Shown here: positions 35,517 to 44,043 of the stretch, in pieces
Layout: the number at the start of each line of letters is the position of its first letter
Numbering within the stretch: the first letter of the stretch is position 1
Source of the DNA: DATGLE01 sp035294325
GTDB taxonomy: Bacteria; Chloroflexota; Ktedonobacteria; Ktedonobacterales; Ktedonobacteraceae
Reading direction: 5' to 3'
DNA: 64,000 nt
Assembly (NCBI GenBank): GCA_035294325.1
Contig: DATGLE010000066.1
Coordinates: forward strand, 41,882-105,881
Notes under the pieces: generated by a model
Told to the model about the DNA's origin: nothing
The model's database searches: none
The model's input: only the letters and a program-made list of their open reading frames with translations
Translations under genes and position numbers: made by a program

Positions 35517-35855
35517 ATGTTGAAAGAAGACGAGGAGAAGCCCGTTCCCACACCGCAGGCGGAAGAGGGTAGCAAGAGGGGAAGGACCATCCGCGCCAGG
35601 TATGGCGAAGACTACTTTCACCGCATCGGCACGAAGGGTGGCAACACGCTCAAGGAGAAACGGGGCAGCGAATATTACCGCACGATTGCCGAGAAAGGCG
35701 GCAAAGCCAATATGAACAAGTACGGCCCAAGCCATTTTTCAGAAATGGGTAAGCGCGGCGGCAATACGACCCGAGAGCGCCAGGACGCCGACTTTTATCG
35801 GCGCATCGGGCAAAAGGGAGGAGAAGCGAGGCGTCGCAAAAAAGAAGGAAAATAG
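35517..35855 (+). CDS. KGG-repeat general stress protein (GsiB/YciG-like)
   Basis: A 112-residue hydrophilic protein. It carries four units with the KGG motif or its variant: YFHRIGTKGGNTLKEKRG, YYRTIAEKGGKANMNKYG, HFSEMGKRGGNTTRERQD and FYRRIGQKGGEARRRKK. Such proteins are linked to general, desiccation or salt stress; the KGG segment may bind nucleic acid or protect proteins. The molecular role is unproven. The ATG at 35517 follows GGGAAAGGGGATAGTT; the frame continues upstream without a better start. The leader with two terminators suggests regulated read-through. A perfect 23-bp inverted repeat ends the gene. Confidence 0.9.
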   Translation: MLKEDEEKPVPTPQAEEGSKRGRTIRARYGEDYFHRIGTKGGNTLKEKRGSEYYRTIAEKGGKANMNKYGPSHFSEMGKRGGNTTRERQDADFYRRIGQKGGEARRRKKEGK

Positions 35856-35904
35856 AAGATGCTAAAGAAGCAGCGAGCTGCGCTCGCTGCTTCTTTAGCA
35901 TCTT
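35856..35904. terminator. Perfect 23-bp inverted repeat between convergent genes
   Basis: Arms 35856-35878 and 35882-35904 with loop TGC. The ends are A/T-rich enough to serve both the KGG gene and plsX, which converge here. Confidence 0.8.
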
Positions 35905-36941
35905 CACTGGACTTCTGCCTGTTGAGTTCCCAGTTTTGCCAGCCCTTCGGCGATGGCCGGAGCAACGCCCGTCTCCGCCGTCTGACGGGCCACGCGTAGA
36001 GCATTCTTGATCGCCTTCGCGTTCGAGCGGCCGTGCGCAACGATGGCCGAGCCGTTGATGCCCAGCAGTGGCAGCCCGCCATATTCAGCATAGTCCAGCC
36101 GTTTGAAAACTTTGCGCAGGCTGGGACGCAGCACAGCGGCGGCGAGCTTGTTAATGAGCGAGCCGGTCATCTCGGCGCGCATCAGTTCGAGAATGGTCTC
36201 GGCAAGTCCTTCACTGAGCTTGAGTACGACGTTGCCCAGGAAGCCATCGCAGACGACGACATCCGCGCTGCCCGCCGGAATATCGTGCCCCTCGACGTTA
36301 CCAATAAAGTTCAGGCCAAGCGTTGCGGCGTTGGCTTTAAGAAGCTGATGCGTCTCTATCACCTGCTGGTTGCCTTTGCTCTCTTCCTCTCCGTTCGCCA
36401 GCAGGCCGATACGCGGAGCCTGCACATGAAAGAGTCGCTGCATGTAAATAGATCCCATGAGCGCGAACTGGAGCAGATATTCGGGCTTGCAATCTGTGTT
36501 GGCACCCATATCGATGATGAGGCAGGGCTTGTCTTTGGTAGGAAAGACGAGGCCAAGCGCGGGGCGCTCAACGCCGGGAATACGCTTGAGCGTGAAGAGC
36601 GAGGCCGCCATCATAGCCCCGCTATTGCCCGCCGAGACCGCACCGACAGCAGCGCCATCGCGCACCTGCTGCAAGGCCAGGATCATCGAGGCGTTTTTCT
36701 TGCGGCGCACAGCATTGGCCGGATGCTCGTCCATCTCGATCACCTCGTCGGTGTGGATGATCGGTAGATCAAGCCCGGCGGTATCATGGCGCGCCAGTTC
36801 CGCGCGGATCACATCCTCGCGCCCGACGAGATAGACACCTATGCCATACTCGCGCGCGGCCTGGACGGCTCCCAGCACAGTTTCGCCGGGAGCTTTATCG
36901 CCGCCCATCGCATCGAGAGCGACACGAATAGAGGCGCTCAT
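35904..36941 (-). CDS. plsX: Phosphate acyltransferase PlsX
   Basis: Makes acyl-phosphate from acyl-ACP for phospholipid synthesis (with PlsY). The protein is 345 residues. The start IRVALDAMGGDKAPGETVLGA is diagnostic. Other landmarks are NAVRRKKNASMILALQQVRDG, AVSAGNSGAMMAAS, GANTDCKPEYLLQFALMG and the C-terminal GGLPLLGINGSAIVAHGRSN. In many bacteria plsX sits next to fabH or rpmF; here it instead overlaps by four bases a receiver-only response regulator just upstream, so the two are probably translated together. Confidence 0.97.
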   Translation of the reverse strand: MSASIRVALDAMGGDKAPGETVLGAVQAAREYGIGVYLVGREDVIRAELARHDTAGLDLPIIHTDEVIEMDEHPANAVRRKKNASMILALQQVRDGAAVGAVSAGNSGAMMAASLFTLKRIPGVERPALGLVFPTKDKPCLIIDMGANTDCKPEYLLQFALMGSIYMQRLFHVQAPRIGLLANGEEESKGNQQVIETHQLLKANAATLGLNFIGNVEGHDIPAGSADVVVCDGFLGNVVLKLSEGLAETILELMRAEMTGSLINKLAAAVLRPSLRKVFKRLDYAEYGGLPLLGINGSAIVAHGRSNAKAIKNALRVARQTAETGVAPAIAEGLAKLGTQQAEVQ

Positions 36942-37312
36942 GCAGGTTCTCCAATAGTTGTTTTGACCAGTTCGACGAGCTTTTCAAGATCGAAGGGCTT
37001 ATACACGATGTGGGCGACGCCCGCCTCGCGGAACTCTTTCTCCTCGCTGGCTGCACCGAGGAAGGCGGTGACGACGATGACCGGGATCTGTTTGTCCACA
37101 CCCATCGCCATGAGCTTGAGTTCGTCGCGCCCATCCAGGTAGGGCATCATCAGGTCGAGCAACACAAGGTCGGGCTTATGCTCACGTACAGCGTCGTAGA
37201 AGCGCAGGCTCTGCGTCGTCATATACGTTTCATACCCCTCATCGGCCAGCGCCTCGGTTAGCAGGTCAGCGATGGTCGGATCATCATCCATAATCAGTAT
37301 CTTTTTCGCCAT
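36938..37312 (-). CDS. Receiver-domain-only response regulator
   Basis: A 124-residue CheY-like protein. Acidic residues DDD near 9-11, phospho-acceptor Asp in LVLLDLMMPYLDG (about residue 54), Thr in VIVVTAFLG and Lys in IVYKPFD are all present. It has no output domain, so it acts by protein contact or as a phosphate relay. Its stop overlaps the plsX start (ATGA arrangement), which is unusual and suggests that signalling and phospholipid synthesis are coupled in expression. No kinase is adjacent. Confidence 0.9.
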   Translation of the reverse strand: MAKKILIMDDDPTIADLLTEALADEGYETYMTTQSLRFYDAVREHKPDLVLLDLMMPYLDGRDELKLMAMGVDKQIPVIVVTAFLGAASEEKEFREAGVAHIVYKPFDLEKLVELVKTTIGEPA

Positions 37313-37377
37313 ATTACCAGCATTCCCCTCATCTAAAAAGGTGCCGGGGCCACGCCCCTGAAAGTATGCCTATCCTC

Positions 37378-37500
37378 GGCGCCTTCCCTCGCGCGCGGCT
37401 TCGCCGCACCGGGGATATGGTTTATATGGCAAGACAATGGGCGAAGCGCATTGTCTTGCCATATAAACCATATACAGCGAGCGCCGCAGGCGCGAGCAGT
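37378..37500. repeat. Modular inverted-repeat element, copy 3
   Basis: Left module CGCGCGGCTTCGCCGC (about 37392). Centre: perfect 25-bp arms 37415-37439 and 37449-37473 with spacer GGCGAAGCG. Right module GCGAGCGCCGCAGGCGCGAG (37477 on). Confidence 0.85.
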
Positions 37501-37696
37501 GATTGGGGCAGCGATCAGGCACACTCTGACAACCCCGATCTTCAAAATGATACAAGCCTATTATAGCATTATGCCACACAGAATGTACGGCGAAAAAGGC
37601 AGCTCAGGCTCAGAGATAGGACCATAAGGGCTTGACAAGCCCTCATGTTTGTACTACTGTACAGCCGAAGCCGCCGTTTAGTACAAATATTCAGGG

Positions 37697-37811
37697 CTGT
37701 CGCGCGGCGGAGCCGCGCATGGAATGGAGAGTGTGATACGGAAGGCTGTGCGAAGCGCAACCTTCCGTATCACACTCTCCATAGAGCAAGCGCCGCAGGC
37801 GCGAGCACGCG
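37697..37811. repeat. Modular inverted-repeat element, copy 4
   Basis: Left module GTCGCGCGGCGGAGCCGCGC. Centre: perfect 22-bp arms 37724-37745 and 37761-37782, spacer containing GCGAAGCGC. Right module GCAAGCGCCGCAGGCGCGAG. Copies 3 and 4 are only about 200 bp apart, yet their arms are unrelated. No gene is seen in 37313-37849. Confidence 0.85.
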
Positions 37812-37849
37812 ATGAGATCGGAAATCAGACAACCCATCAGGAAAGAATC

Positions 37850-39844
37850 ATGACGCTTTCTGCTCCTCTCTTCTGCGACAGGTGCGGCGCGGCAAACCGG
37901 GCGCAGGCGCTGTACTGCCGCGTATGTGGGCAGGCGCTTGGCGCCTCCTCTGGAGGAACCAACAGCGTCAGTTCCACGCTCACCGGGCTGCTGAACCGCC
38001 AGCATGTGCTCAAGCAGCGCTACGTCATTCTCGGCCAGGCGGGACGGGGCGGCTTCGGCGCCGTCTACAAGGCGTCGGATACCCAGTTCGGCAACCGGCT
38101 CGTAGCGATCAAGGAGATGAGCCAGAGCAATCTTGATGCGCAGGAACTGCGGGAGGCGAGCGAGGCATTCAAGCGCGAGGCGCTTTTGCTCGCTGGCCTG
38201 ACGCACCCGAACCTGCCGCGCATCTACGAGCAGTTTACCGATAGTGGGCGTTCATATCTGGTGATGGATTTCATCGAAGGCGAGACGCTGGAGGAGCATC
38301 TGACCGGCCTGGCCGGTAAACGGCTCCCGGTTGATCGCGCACTCGATATCGCCCTCCAGCTCTGCTCGGTACTCCATTACCTGCATACGCGCCAGCCGCC
38401 GATCATCTTTCGCGACCTCAAGCCCGCGAACGTCATGCTCACTCCTGGCGGCCACGCCTATTTGATCGATTTCGGCATCGCGCGCCACTTCAAGCCGGGG
38501 CAGAGCAAAGATACCACCGCGCTGGGTTCATCGGGCTACGCCGCGCCGGAGCAGTACGGCAAGGCGCAGAGCACGCCCGCCGCCGATATCTACGCTCTGG
38601 GTGCGACGCTGCACCAGTTGCTAAGCGGCGATGATCCCGCAGAAACTCCTTTTCATTTCGCTCCGCTGAACCTGCAAAACCAGTCCGCGCTGCAAGGGCT
38701 GGATACGCTAGTAATGAGTATGGTGAGCGTGAATATCGCGCAGAGGCCGGCCAGCGTTGCCGCCGTGAAGCAGGAGTTGGAGCGCATTGCCATGCAGTAC
38801 AGGCTGGGGCAGACGCTGCCACTGCGCAGCGCCGTGCCGAACATCTACCAGGCGCCCGCGCAGCCAGGCGCGAAGCGAACCCGGCCGGCGGTCTCGCAGA
38901 TCCAGCCACAGAAGAATACGCTTTTTATTTGCAGCGGCCACAGCAGCCGCATCACGGCGTTAGCATGGTCGCCCGACGGCAAGCGCATCGCCTCGGCCGG
39001 GTACGATAAGACCGTTCAGTTATGGGACGCTGCCAACGGCAATAAGCTGCTGGCCTACAGGAGACATCTCGGGCATGTGAACGCGCTGGCATGGTCGCCC
39101 GATAGCAAGCGCATCGCCTCGGCCAGCGCCGATGGCAGCGTTCAATTATGGGAGGCCGATACAGGGAAGCTGCTCCACACGTATAGCGAGCACCAGGGAC
39201 CACTCTACGCCGTGGCATGGTCGCCCGATGGCGAGTACATTGCTTCGGCGGGTGAGGATACCACCGTACAGGTCTGGCGCGCAAAGACGGGACTGCGCCT
39301 GTTTACCTGCCGCAACCACTCCAGCAAGGTCTGCGCCCTGGCGTGGTCGCCCGACGGCAAGCGCATCGCCTCGGCAGGTGAGGGCCGCAGGATCGAGATC
39401 TGGGAGCCGGTCAAGGATCGCCAGCAAAAACGCTCCCTGCTCGGCTCGCTGACGCTCATGCTGGCGCTCAATCGCGGGCAGATGGTGCTTTCCGGTCACT
39501 ATAAACGCATCAATGCGCTGGCATGGTCGCCCGATGGCAAACGCGTGGCTTCGGCCAGCAGCGATCACCGCGTGCTGGTATGGGATCTACTGATGGGCAG
39601 GCCAGTATTTCAGGCAGGCGGCTCCGCAACAAAGAATGCGCTGGCATGGTCGCCTGCCAGCACACATCTCGCGGTTGGCGGCAACGACAAGGCCGTAGAG
39701 ATCTGGAACACAACGAGCAGGACACTGGCCTCAACCTATCACGGGCATCGTGGTTATGTGATGGCGCTGGCATGGTCGCCCGACGGGACGCGCCTGGCCT
39801 CGGCGGGCGTTGACCGCACCTTGCAGGTGTGGCAGGCGACCTGA
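37850..39844 (+). CDS. Ser/Thr protein kinase with zinc ribbon and seven WD40 repeats
   Basis: A 664-residue protein. The N-terminal zinc ribbon has CDRCGAANRAQALYCRVCG. The kinase domain (about 48-320) has GRGGFGAVYKASD, VAIKEM, the catalytic loop IIFRDLKPANVML and the activation DFGIARH. The usual His of HRD is Phe here, as in the kinase at 55054. The C-terminus holds seven WD40 blades with a strongly repeated phrase (ALAWSPDGKRIASAG). It lacks a membrane segment and is probably cytoplasmic. GGAAAGAATC precedes the ATG at 37850; the frame upstream runs through repeat DNA and is unconserved. Confidence 0.93.
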   Translation: MTLSAPLFCDRCGAANRAQALYCRVCGQALGASSGGTNSVSSTLTGLLNRQHVLKQRYVILGQAGRGGFGAVYKASDTQFGNRLVAIKEMSQSNLDAQELREASEAFKREALLLAGLTHPNLPRIYEQFTDSGRSYLVMDFIEGETLEEHLTGLAGKRLPVDRALDIALQLCSVLHYLHTRQPPIIFRDLKPANVMLTPGGHAYLIDFGIARHFKPGQSKDTTALGSSGYAAPEQYGKAQSTPAADIYALGATLHQLLSGDDPAETPFHFAPLNLQNQSALQGLDTLVMSMVSVNIAQRPASVAAVKQELERIAMQYRLGQTLPLRSAVPNIYQAPAQPGAKRTRPAVSQIQPQKNTLFICSGHSSRITALAWSPDGKRIASAGYDKTVQLWDAANGNKLLAYRRHLGHVNALAWSPDSKRIASASADGSVQLWEADTGKLLHTYSEHQGPLYAVAWSPDGEYIASAGEDTTVQVWRAKTGLRLFTCRNHSSKVCALAWSPDGKRIASAGEGRRIEIWEPVKDRQQKRSLLGSLTLMLALNRGQMVLSGHYKRINALAWSPDGKRVASASSDHRVLVWDLLMGRPVFQAGGSATKNALAWSPASTHLAVGGNDKAVEIWNTTSRTLASTYHGHRGYVMALAWSPDGTRLASAGVDRTLQVWQAT

Positions 39845-39851
39845 GCGCAGC

Positions 39852-39922
39852 CATATCATCCTGAGCGCGACATGTCATCCTTCGTTACGCTCTGGATGAC
39901 ATGTCGCGCTCGCGATGATATG
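39852..39922. repeat. Inverted repeat after the WD40 kinase
   Basis: The left arm from CATATCATC (39852) to 39880 pairs with 39894-39922 with few mismatches and a 13-base loop. It could terminate both convergent genes. Confidence 0.75.
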
Positions 39923-39942
39923 CTGTCAAAGGAATATCCCCC

Positions 39943-40719
39943 TCAACCTTTCGTGGCCGTGACTATACGCACAGGCGGGTAGATCTGGAAGCTGAGGCCG
40001 GAGACATGCACGTTCCGCATACCGCAGGCCGCCAGATCTTGCGCATATTGCCTGGTATGCGCGATATCAAGCAGCGCTACCTGTCCCTGCGGCTTCAAGA
40101 CGCGCACAATCTCCTGGATTGCCCTGCGCCGCTCCTCGCGATTGGAAATGTTATGGATAGAGAGGCTCGCAACAACGGCATCGAAGGCAGCATCTTCAAA
40201 GGGCATATGACGCATATCGCCGTCAATCACCTCGACACGATCCGCCACACCCTCGGCCTCCGCATTCGCCAGCGTCGCCGCCGGGCAGTTGTCGCTCTGA
40301 TCGGCACTGGACCAGAGATCGATGCCCACGGCGCGACCATGCGGCAGGCGTTTAGCTGCCCCGATGAGCAGGAGACCGTGGCCGCAGCCAACATCGAGCA
40401 CCTTTTCGTCTCCGCGCAGGTGCAGATTATCAAGCAAGCGATCACGCAAACGAAACTTGCCAACAAAGCTGCTCCTGAACATCAGCAGCGCCGTGGGAAT
40501 CATCCAGCAGGCGTTGATGAGCGCCAGTATGACGATAATGTTTACAATCACAACAACGAGCAGGCTTGCGTGCGCCAGCAGCGTATTCCCGACAACGATC
40601 AACACCAGCGCCAGCGCCAGCAGCGCTATGCCCCCCCGGAGACATGTCTTGACGAACCCCGGTGCATCCAATCCATAGTCTGCTCGTGAGCGCGTCACCA
40701 TGTTTTTTCCCGCTATCAT
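39943..40719 (-). CDS. Membrane-anchored class I SAM-dependent methyltransferase
   Basis: A 258-residue protein. Two membrane helices at the N-terminus (GGIALLALALVLIVVGNTLL and SLLVVVIVNIIVILALINAC) precede a Rossmann methyltransferase: KVLDVGCGHGLLLIGAAKRL is motif I, VEVIDGDMRHMPFED motif II and FDAVVASLSIHNI motif III. The joining of two helices to a UbiE/Methyltransf_11-type domain suggests a lipid or membrane substrate. I took the ATG at 40719 (preceded by GGAAGTGAGAGCTAT); 40701 is an alternative. Upstream residues of the longest frame are Lys/Asn-rich and unlike the rest. Confidence 0.8.
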   Translation of the reverse strand: MIAGKNMVTRSRADYGLDAPGFVKTCLRGGIALLALALVLIVVGNTLLAHASLLVVVIVNIIVILALINACWMIPTALLMFRSSFVGKFRLRDRLLDNLHLRGDEKVLDVGCGHGLLLIGAAKRLPHGRAVGIDLWSSADQSDNCPAATLANAEAEGVADRVEVIDGDMRHMPFEDAAFDAVVASLSIHNISNREERRRAIQEIVRVLKPQGQVALLDIAHTRQYAQDLAACGMRNVHVSGLSFQIYPPVRIVTATKG

Positions 40720-40917
40720 ATAGCTCTCACTTCCAGGAAAAATGTCTTTTTGATAGGCAAATTTTGTTACTTTAATGTTAATATTATGATATCTTTTCGA
40801 TTTCGTCAAGGCAAACAGCTAAAAATGGTTTATTATCTGGAGGTATTTGATAGGGAGAGAGTGAAATATGATTTTTTCGAACCCAGATCGGTAAGCATCA
40901 GGAAGAACGAGTCAGCC

Positions 40918-40989
40918 TGTCATGCTTAGCGACAGTGCGGGATCTGCGTATCCAGCCTCCCAGCTCCTGCGCTGTCGCTGAGCATGACA
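40918..40989. repeat. Inverted repeat TGTCATGCT...AGCATGACA
   Basis: Arms 40918-40935 and 40972-40989 pair over 18 bp with one mismatch. GATCGGTAAG just upstream resembles part of the GCGCGATGATGA class. The gap 40720-41020 has no gene. Confidence 0.7.
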
Positions 40990-41020
40990 TTGCCGAACGT
41001 GTTCGTTACACTATATCATT

Positions 41021-41395
41021 TCAAGCCAGGGGCGCAAGCATCCAGCGCCCGTATACGATAAAGAGCGCCAGCACCAGCAGCACCACATTTATCGAAACAG
41101 GCGAGTATTCCCGCCTGGATGCATGAAAGACGGCGGCGCAAACCATGACCAGCGCGAGGCCAACGGCGGCCGCTATCGTCAACCACGGCAGAACATGTGT
41201 GAGCGCAGGCAAAATGAGGCCAATTGCTCCCAGCATTTCGCTGACGCCGATAAAGCGTGTCAGCCCCTGCGGAACAACTTTCACCCACCCCATCCTTCCG
41301 GCCAACCTGTCTAATGGTTGGGTAGCTTTACTGAAACCGGCGAACAGGAATGCCAGGGCTAGCAAAGCCTGGACCACCCAGAGCGCAACATTCAT
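41021..41395 (-). CDS. DoxX-family membrane protein
   Basis: A 124-residue protein with four membrane helices. ALWVVQALLALAFLFAGFSK is the DoxX/DoxD start, followed by TRFIGVSEMLGAIGLILPAL and AVGLALVMVCAAVFHA. DoxX-like proteins are linked to redox stress at the membrane. The ATG at 41395 follows AAAAGGAGAGAAGACAT; the longer frame adds unconserved residues. It is divergent from an HxlR regulator, with shared control DNA between. Confidence 0.88.
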   Translation of the reverse strand: MNVALWVVQALLALAFLFAGFSKATQPLDRLAGRMGWVKVVPQGLTRFIGVSEMLGAIGLILPALTHVLPWLTIAAAVGLALVMVCAAVFHASRREYSPVSINVVLLVLALFIVYGRWMLAPLA

Positions 41396-41429
41396 ATGTC
41401 TTCTCTCCTTTTTGATTTCCCAAACGATA

Positions 41430-41470
41430 TTTATTTCCTTATCGGAAGCAATTATACATAGGGAAATAAA
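41430..41470. promoter_or_regulatory. Possible HxlR operator between doxX and hxlR
   Basis: TTTATTTCC (41430-41438) and GGAAATAAA (41462-41470) form an inverted pair 23 bp apart in the 112-bp divergent gap. Such a site could serve both genes. Its assignment is inference. Confidence 0.5.
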
Positions 41471-41507
41471 GGATGTCAAGAATGGAGGCATATGATATAC
41501 TTTGAGC

Positions 41508-41909
41508 ATGGATACGATAGACCAGGCCAACCCATCCGACCATACTGAGCCGCATAAGCCCTCATCGATAGCCGAGCAGATCCACTCTGGCGGCTGCGAC
41601 ATCGAGCAGATCCTGAGGCTGATCGCCGATAAGTGGACCTTGATGATCGTCTACATTTTGCTGAGCGGGGCCAGGCGCTTCGGCGAACTGCTGGAGGCGA
41701 TGGGCAGTGTCAGCCCCAAAACGGTTTCGCAGCGGCTCAAGATGTTGGAAGAGGCGAAGCTGGTAGAGCGGCAGGCATATGCCGAGATTCCGCCGCGCGT
41801 CGAGTACCGCCTTACCGAGAAAGGGGAGGCACTGGCAGACATCCTCAAAGCTATTGAGTCCTTCGGCGAACGCTACTTCGCCAGCGCCGGGTCGCCTAAG
41901 CACACATAG
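41508..41909 (+). CDS. HxlR-family winged-helix regulator
   Basis: A 133-residue regulator. CDIEQILRLIADKWTLMIVY is the typical HxlR start with a Cys that may sense redox or aldehyde stress. The winged helix follows (RRFGELLEAMGSVSPKTVSQ, RLKMLEEAKLVERQAYAEIP, PRVEYRLTEKGEAL). It probably controls the divergent DoxX gene and itself. The ATG at 41508 has only a weak ribosome site (TTTGAG). Confidence 0.93.
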   Translation: MDTIDQANPSDHTEPHKPSSIAEQIHSGGCDIEQILRLIADKWTLMIVYILLSGARRFGELLEAMGSVSPKTVSQRLKMLEEAKLVERQAYAEIPPRVEYRLTEKGEALADILKAIESFGERYFASAGSPKHT

Positions 41910-41910
41910 C

Positions 41911-41938
41911 CGCGCGATAATGAAGATTAAGATAGTCA
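41911..41938. repeat. GCGCGATGATGA class remnant after hxlR
   Basis: CCGCGCGATAATGAAGATTA starts at the stop codon of hxlR. ACCAATCAAGATCTGTCAGG near 42090 may be the other half, split by the inverted repeat at 41982-42068. Confidence 0.5.
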
Positions 41939-41981
41939 ATGTAACTCTTCAAACCCCTTTGCCACCTCCAGCGGCTTGTTC

Positions 41982-42068
41982 GGGAAGAGTGGGTGTATGG
42001 GGGACGGGCGGCGTCCGCCCTCCATACACTCACTCTTCCCCTTGCGCGGCGTCGGAGGCGCCGCGCAA
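41982..42068. repeat. Nested inverted repeats
   Basis: Arms 41982-42000 and 42022-42040 (19 bp, one mismatch) enclose GGGCGG-CGTCCGCCC. CTTGCGCGGCG and its complement follow at about 42041-42068. No gene is seen between 41910 and 42107. Confidence 0.75.
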
Positions 42069-42107
42069 GGGGAAGAGGGGACTCGAATAGTTACCAATCA
42101 AGATCTG

Positions 42108-43061
42108 TCAGGACAGGTTATCTACCAGGCGGCGAGCAGCGTGCAGCCACTCTTCGGGATTATCGTCGGGGATAGAGCAGCCATTGGCGAGGATGAGTCG
42201 CCTGCCACCGACCTGCGAGACCGACGAGAGCATCTCGTTTTTCAGTTCCGCCTCGCTGCCATGCGTTAGCGCCCCACGCTCCCATAGACCGGCCATCAAT
42301 GCCTTGCTGGTAGAATTTGCCGCCTCGGCCAGACTCGGCCCCGTCAGCCGATCACTCCAGCTTATGACCTGCACGGGGTAGCGATCAAAGAACTCGAAAT
42401 AGATCTGATCGCTGGTCTGATCTGGATCGGCATGAACATGGACGATATTCAGCCATCCCTGCTCCGCCCCCCGCAGCGCCTCAACATCGTAGGGATAGGC
42501 ATGCTGGCTGTACTCGTCGAGCGTCAGATCGGCGGTTGTCGCCCCCATGCAGGAGAAAAAGATGCCACTGGCGCCTTCATTGATCGCCGCTTCCATCAGG
42601 CGGCGCAGATTCGAGGCGATGGTGCCCATCCCTTCCTCGATGGGGCCGGCATCGGCGCGCAGTGCCGCGATGGCGCGCTGCTTGCCCATGAAGCGCAGCA
42701 CATACGTAAAGGGGCTGAACAGCGTCAGGATCAAGGGATAATCGTTACCTATGCGCTGCCGCACGCTGCGAATGCAGACAAGTTGCTCGCGAAATGCGGG
42801 CACATCGAGGTCAAGTTTAGGCAGGAGCCGTATATGTGAGACATCGACGACATCCTCATCTGGCCCAGGATAAGGAAGATCGGGCATGATTTTGGCGATA
42901 TCCAGCTTAAAGGTATCGACGAAGAAGTTAATGGTGAACTCGGCCAGCTTCTCACCCGACCCTTCTGGTTTGAAGTGATGCCAGAAGACAAGGGGGACAC
43001 GATCTACCGCCTCTCCCTTTACTGCCGCGCGAACGCGCTCACCCGGTGTCATTGTACTCAT
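42108..43061 (-). CDS. Uroporphyrinogen decarboxylase (URO-D) superfamily protein
   Basis: A 317-residue TIM-barrel protein. It begins MTPGERVRAAVKGEAVDRVP and continues YPLILTLFSPFTYVLRFMG, typical of the URO-D superfamily. IILANGCSIP-type sequence near the end (RRLILANGCSIPDDNPEEW) resembles the methyltransferase-like branch (MtaA/CmuA-like) more than true HemE. The HemE Arg cluster at the N-terminus is not evident. It may act in methyl transfer or on another tetrapyrrole or thiol substrate. AAGGAATAGCC precedes the ATG. No heme gene is adjacent. Confidence 0.85.
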   Translation of the reverse strand: MSTMTPGERVRAAVKGEAVDRVPLVFWHHFKPEGSGEKLAEFTINFFVDTFKLDIAKIMPDLPYPGPDEDVVDVSHIRLLPKLDLDVPAFREQLVCIRSVRQRIGNDYPLILTLFSPFTYVLRFMGKQRAIAALRADAGPIEEGMGTIASNLRRLMEAAINEGASGIFFSCMGATTADLTLDEYSQHAYPYDVEALRGAEQGWLNIVHVHADPDQTSDQIYFEFFDRYPVQVISWSDRLTGPSLAEAANSTSKALMAGLWERGALTHGSEAELKNEMLSSVSQVGGRRLILANGCSIPDDNPEEWLHAARRLVDNLS

Positions 43062-43086
43062 GGCTATTCCTTAAAAAAAGAAAAAC

Positions 43087-43152
43087 TGTGGTAACGGACA
43101 TTGCCGACCAGGATCGGCAACATTTCAGGTTGCGTAGCCACGCGATATCGTG
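43087..43152. repeat. GCGCGATGATGA class repeat, inverted copy
   Basis: CATTGCCGACCAGGATCGGC at about 43099 precedes TTGCGTAGCCACGCGAT; this is the order and complement expected for an inverted copy of the element at 33309. Confidence 0.55.
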
Positions 43153-43197
43153 CCGCTATGCACAATCGGAGTTTACGCGCTTCCTGCCAGAATTATA

Positions 43198-43824
43198 TCA
43201 CTTTCCAGTGGAGTAGCTTCCCGGCAGAGGAGTAATCGGAGGCGCTGGCACCAGTGTGGGCCATGCGGGCGGAAGTTGCAACGCATATTTTTGCGCAAGC
43301 AGCGCAGCCTGTTCCAGAATGCGCCTGATATCGCGCAGCGATTTCTCAGGGGGAACCTGCCCCCAGAAGAGCAGCACAGCCATTTGCGAAACATCCGGCG
43401 GCGCGACATTCTGCACAAAATAGCCATTGCAATAGTTCAGGCCGTAGCGCTTGAGTACGGCGGCCTGGTGTTCTGAGAATATGCCGGCGCCGTCCCGCAG
43501 CGGAATATCGCGCCGCATCTCCATCACATGCTCGGCTACCGCCACCACCCGCTCGTTCACGAGCACCGGCCCGACCAGTCGTTCGTTCTGGCACTCCAAT
43601 GCTCGCAACATCAGAGACGAGGATGCAGCGCTATCGCCGGGCGTCACCCAGAACTGCGCGACCCGCACATGATAGTGGCATACAAGGGCGCGGGCCAGCC
43701 CTTCGAACAACTCATCGAGATCACGTATGAACGGAGCCTGTCGCAACAAGCGGGCAATAATCAGCAGTTGCATATTGCGAACTGCTGGCTGGAATAGATC
43801 TTGAGTAGAGGCACTTTTTATCAT
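43198..43824 (-). CDS. Hypothetical protein, possibly GAF-like
   Basis: A 208-residue protein. The helix LDELFEGLARALVCHYHVRV, the strand VAQFWVTP, and a later strand-helix (MAVLLFWGQVPPEKSLRDIR, then RILEQAALLAQKYAL) recall a GAF-type sensor, but the signature is weak. The Pro-rich C-terminus (PPAWPTLVPAPPITPLPG) is probably disordered. AAGGGGGAAAGATAAC precedes the ATG. Function unknown. Confidence 0.6.
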   Translation of the reverse strand: MIKSASTQDLFQPAVRNMQLLIIARLLRQAPFIRDLDELFEGLARALVCHYHVRVAQFWVTPGDSAASSSLMLRALECQNERLVGPVLVNERVVAVAEHVMEMRRDIPLRDGAGIFSEHQAAVLKRYGLNYCNGYFVQNVAPPDVSQMAVLLFWGQVPPEKSLRDIRRILEQAALLAQKYALQLPPAWPTLVPAPPITPLPGSYSTGK

Positions 43825-44043
43825 GTTATCTTTCCCCCTTTGCTATCTTCCACCCATCGATAGGATAGGTTCCTGGCATAACAGCCGGAAATACTATACT
43901 CGATTTTTGCCGGTGATGTGTTAAAAAGTTATTAAAAATCATTGGAAGATATAAATATTCTGTTGCACAGGAATTTACACAAGAAATGTGTCATACTTTG
44001 TTTATGCCGCCATGAAGTGTGGCAAATCTTGCAGTACTTGCTT

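Noticed and set aside
37724..37849. N-terminal extension of the WD40 kinase
   Set aside because: The extra 42 codons lie in inverted-repeat copy 4; the ATG at 37850 has a ribosome site and begins the zinc ribbon.
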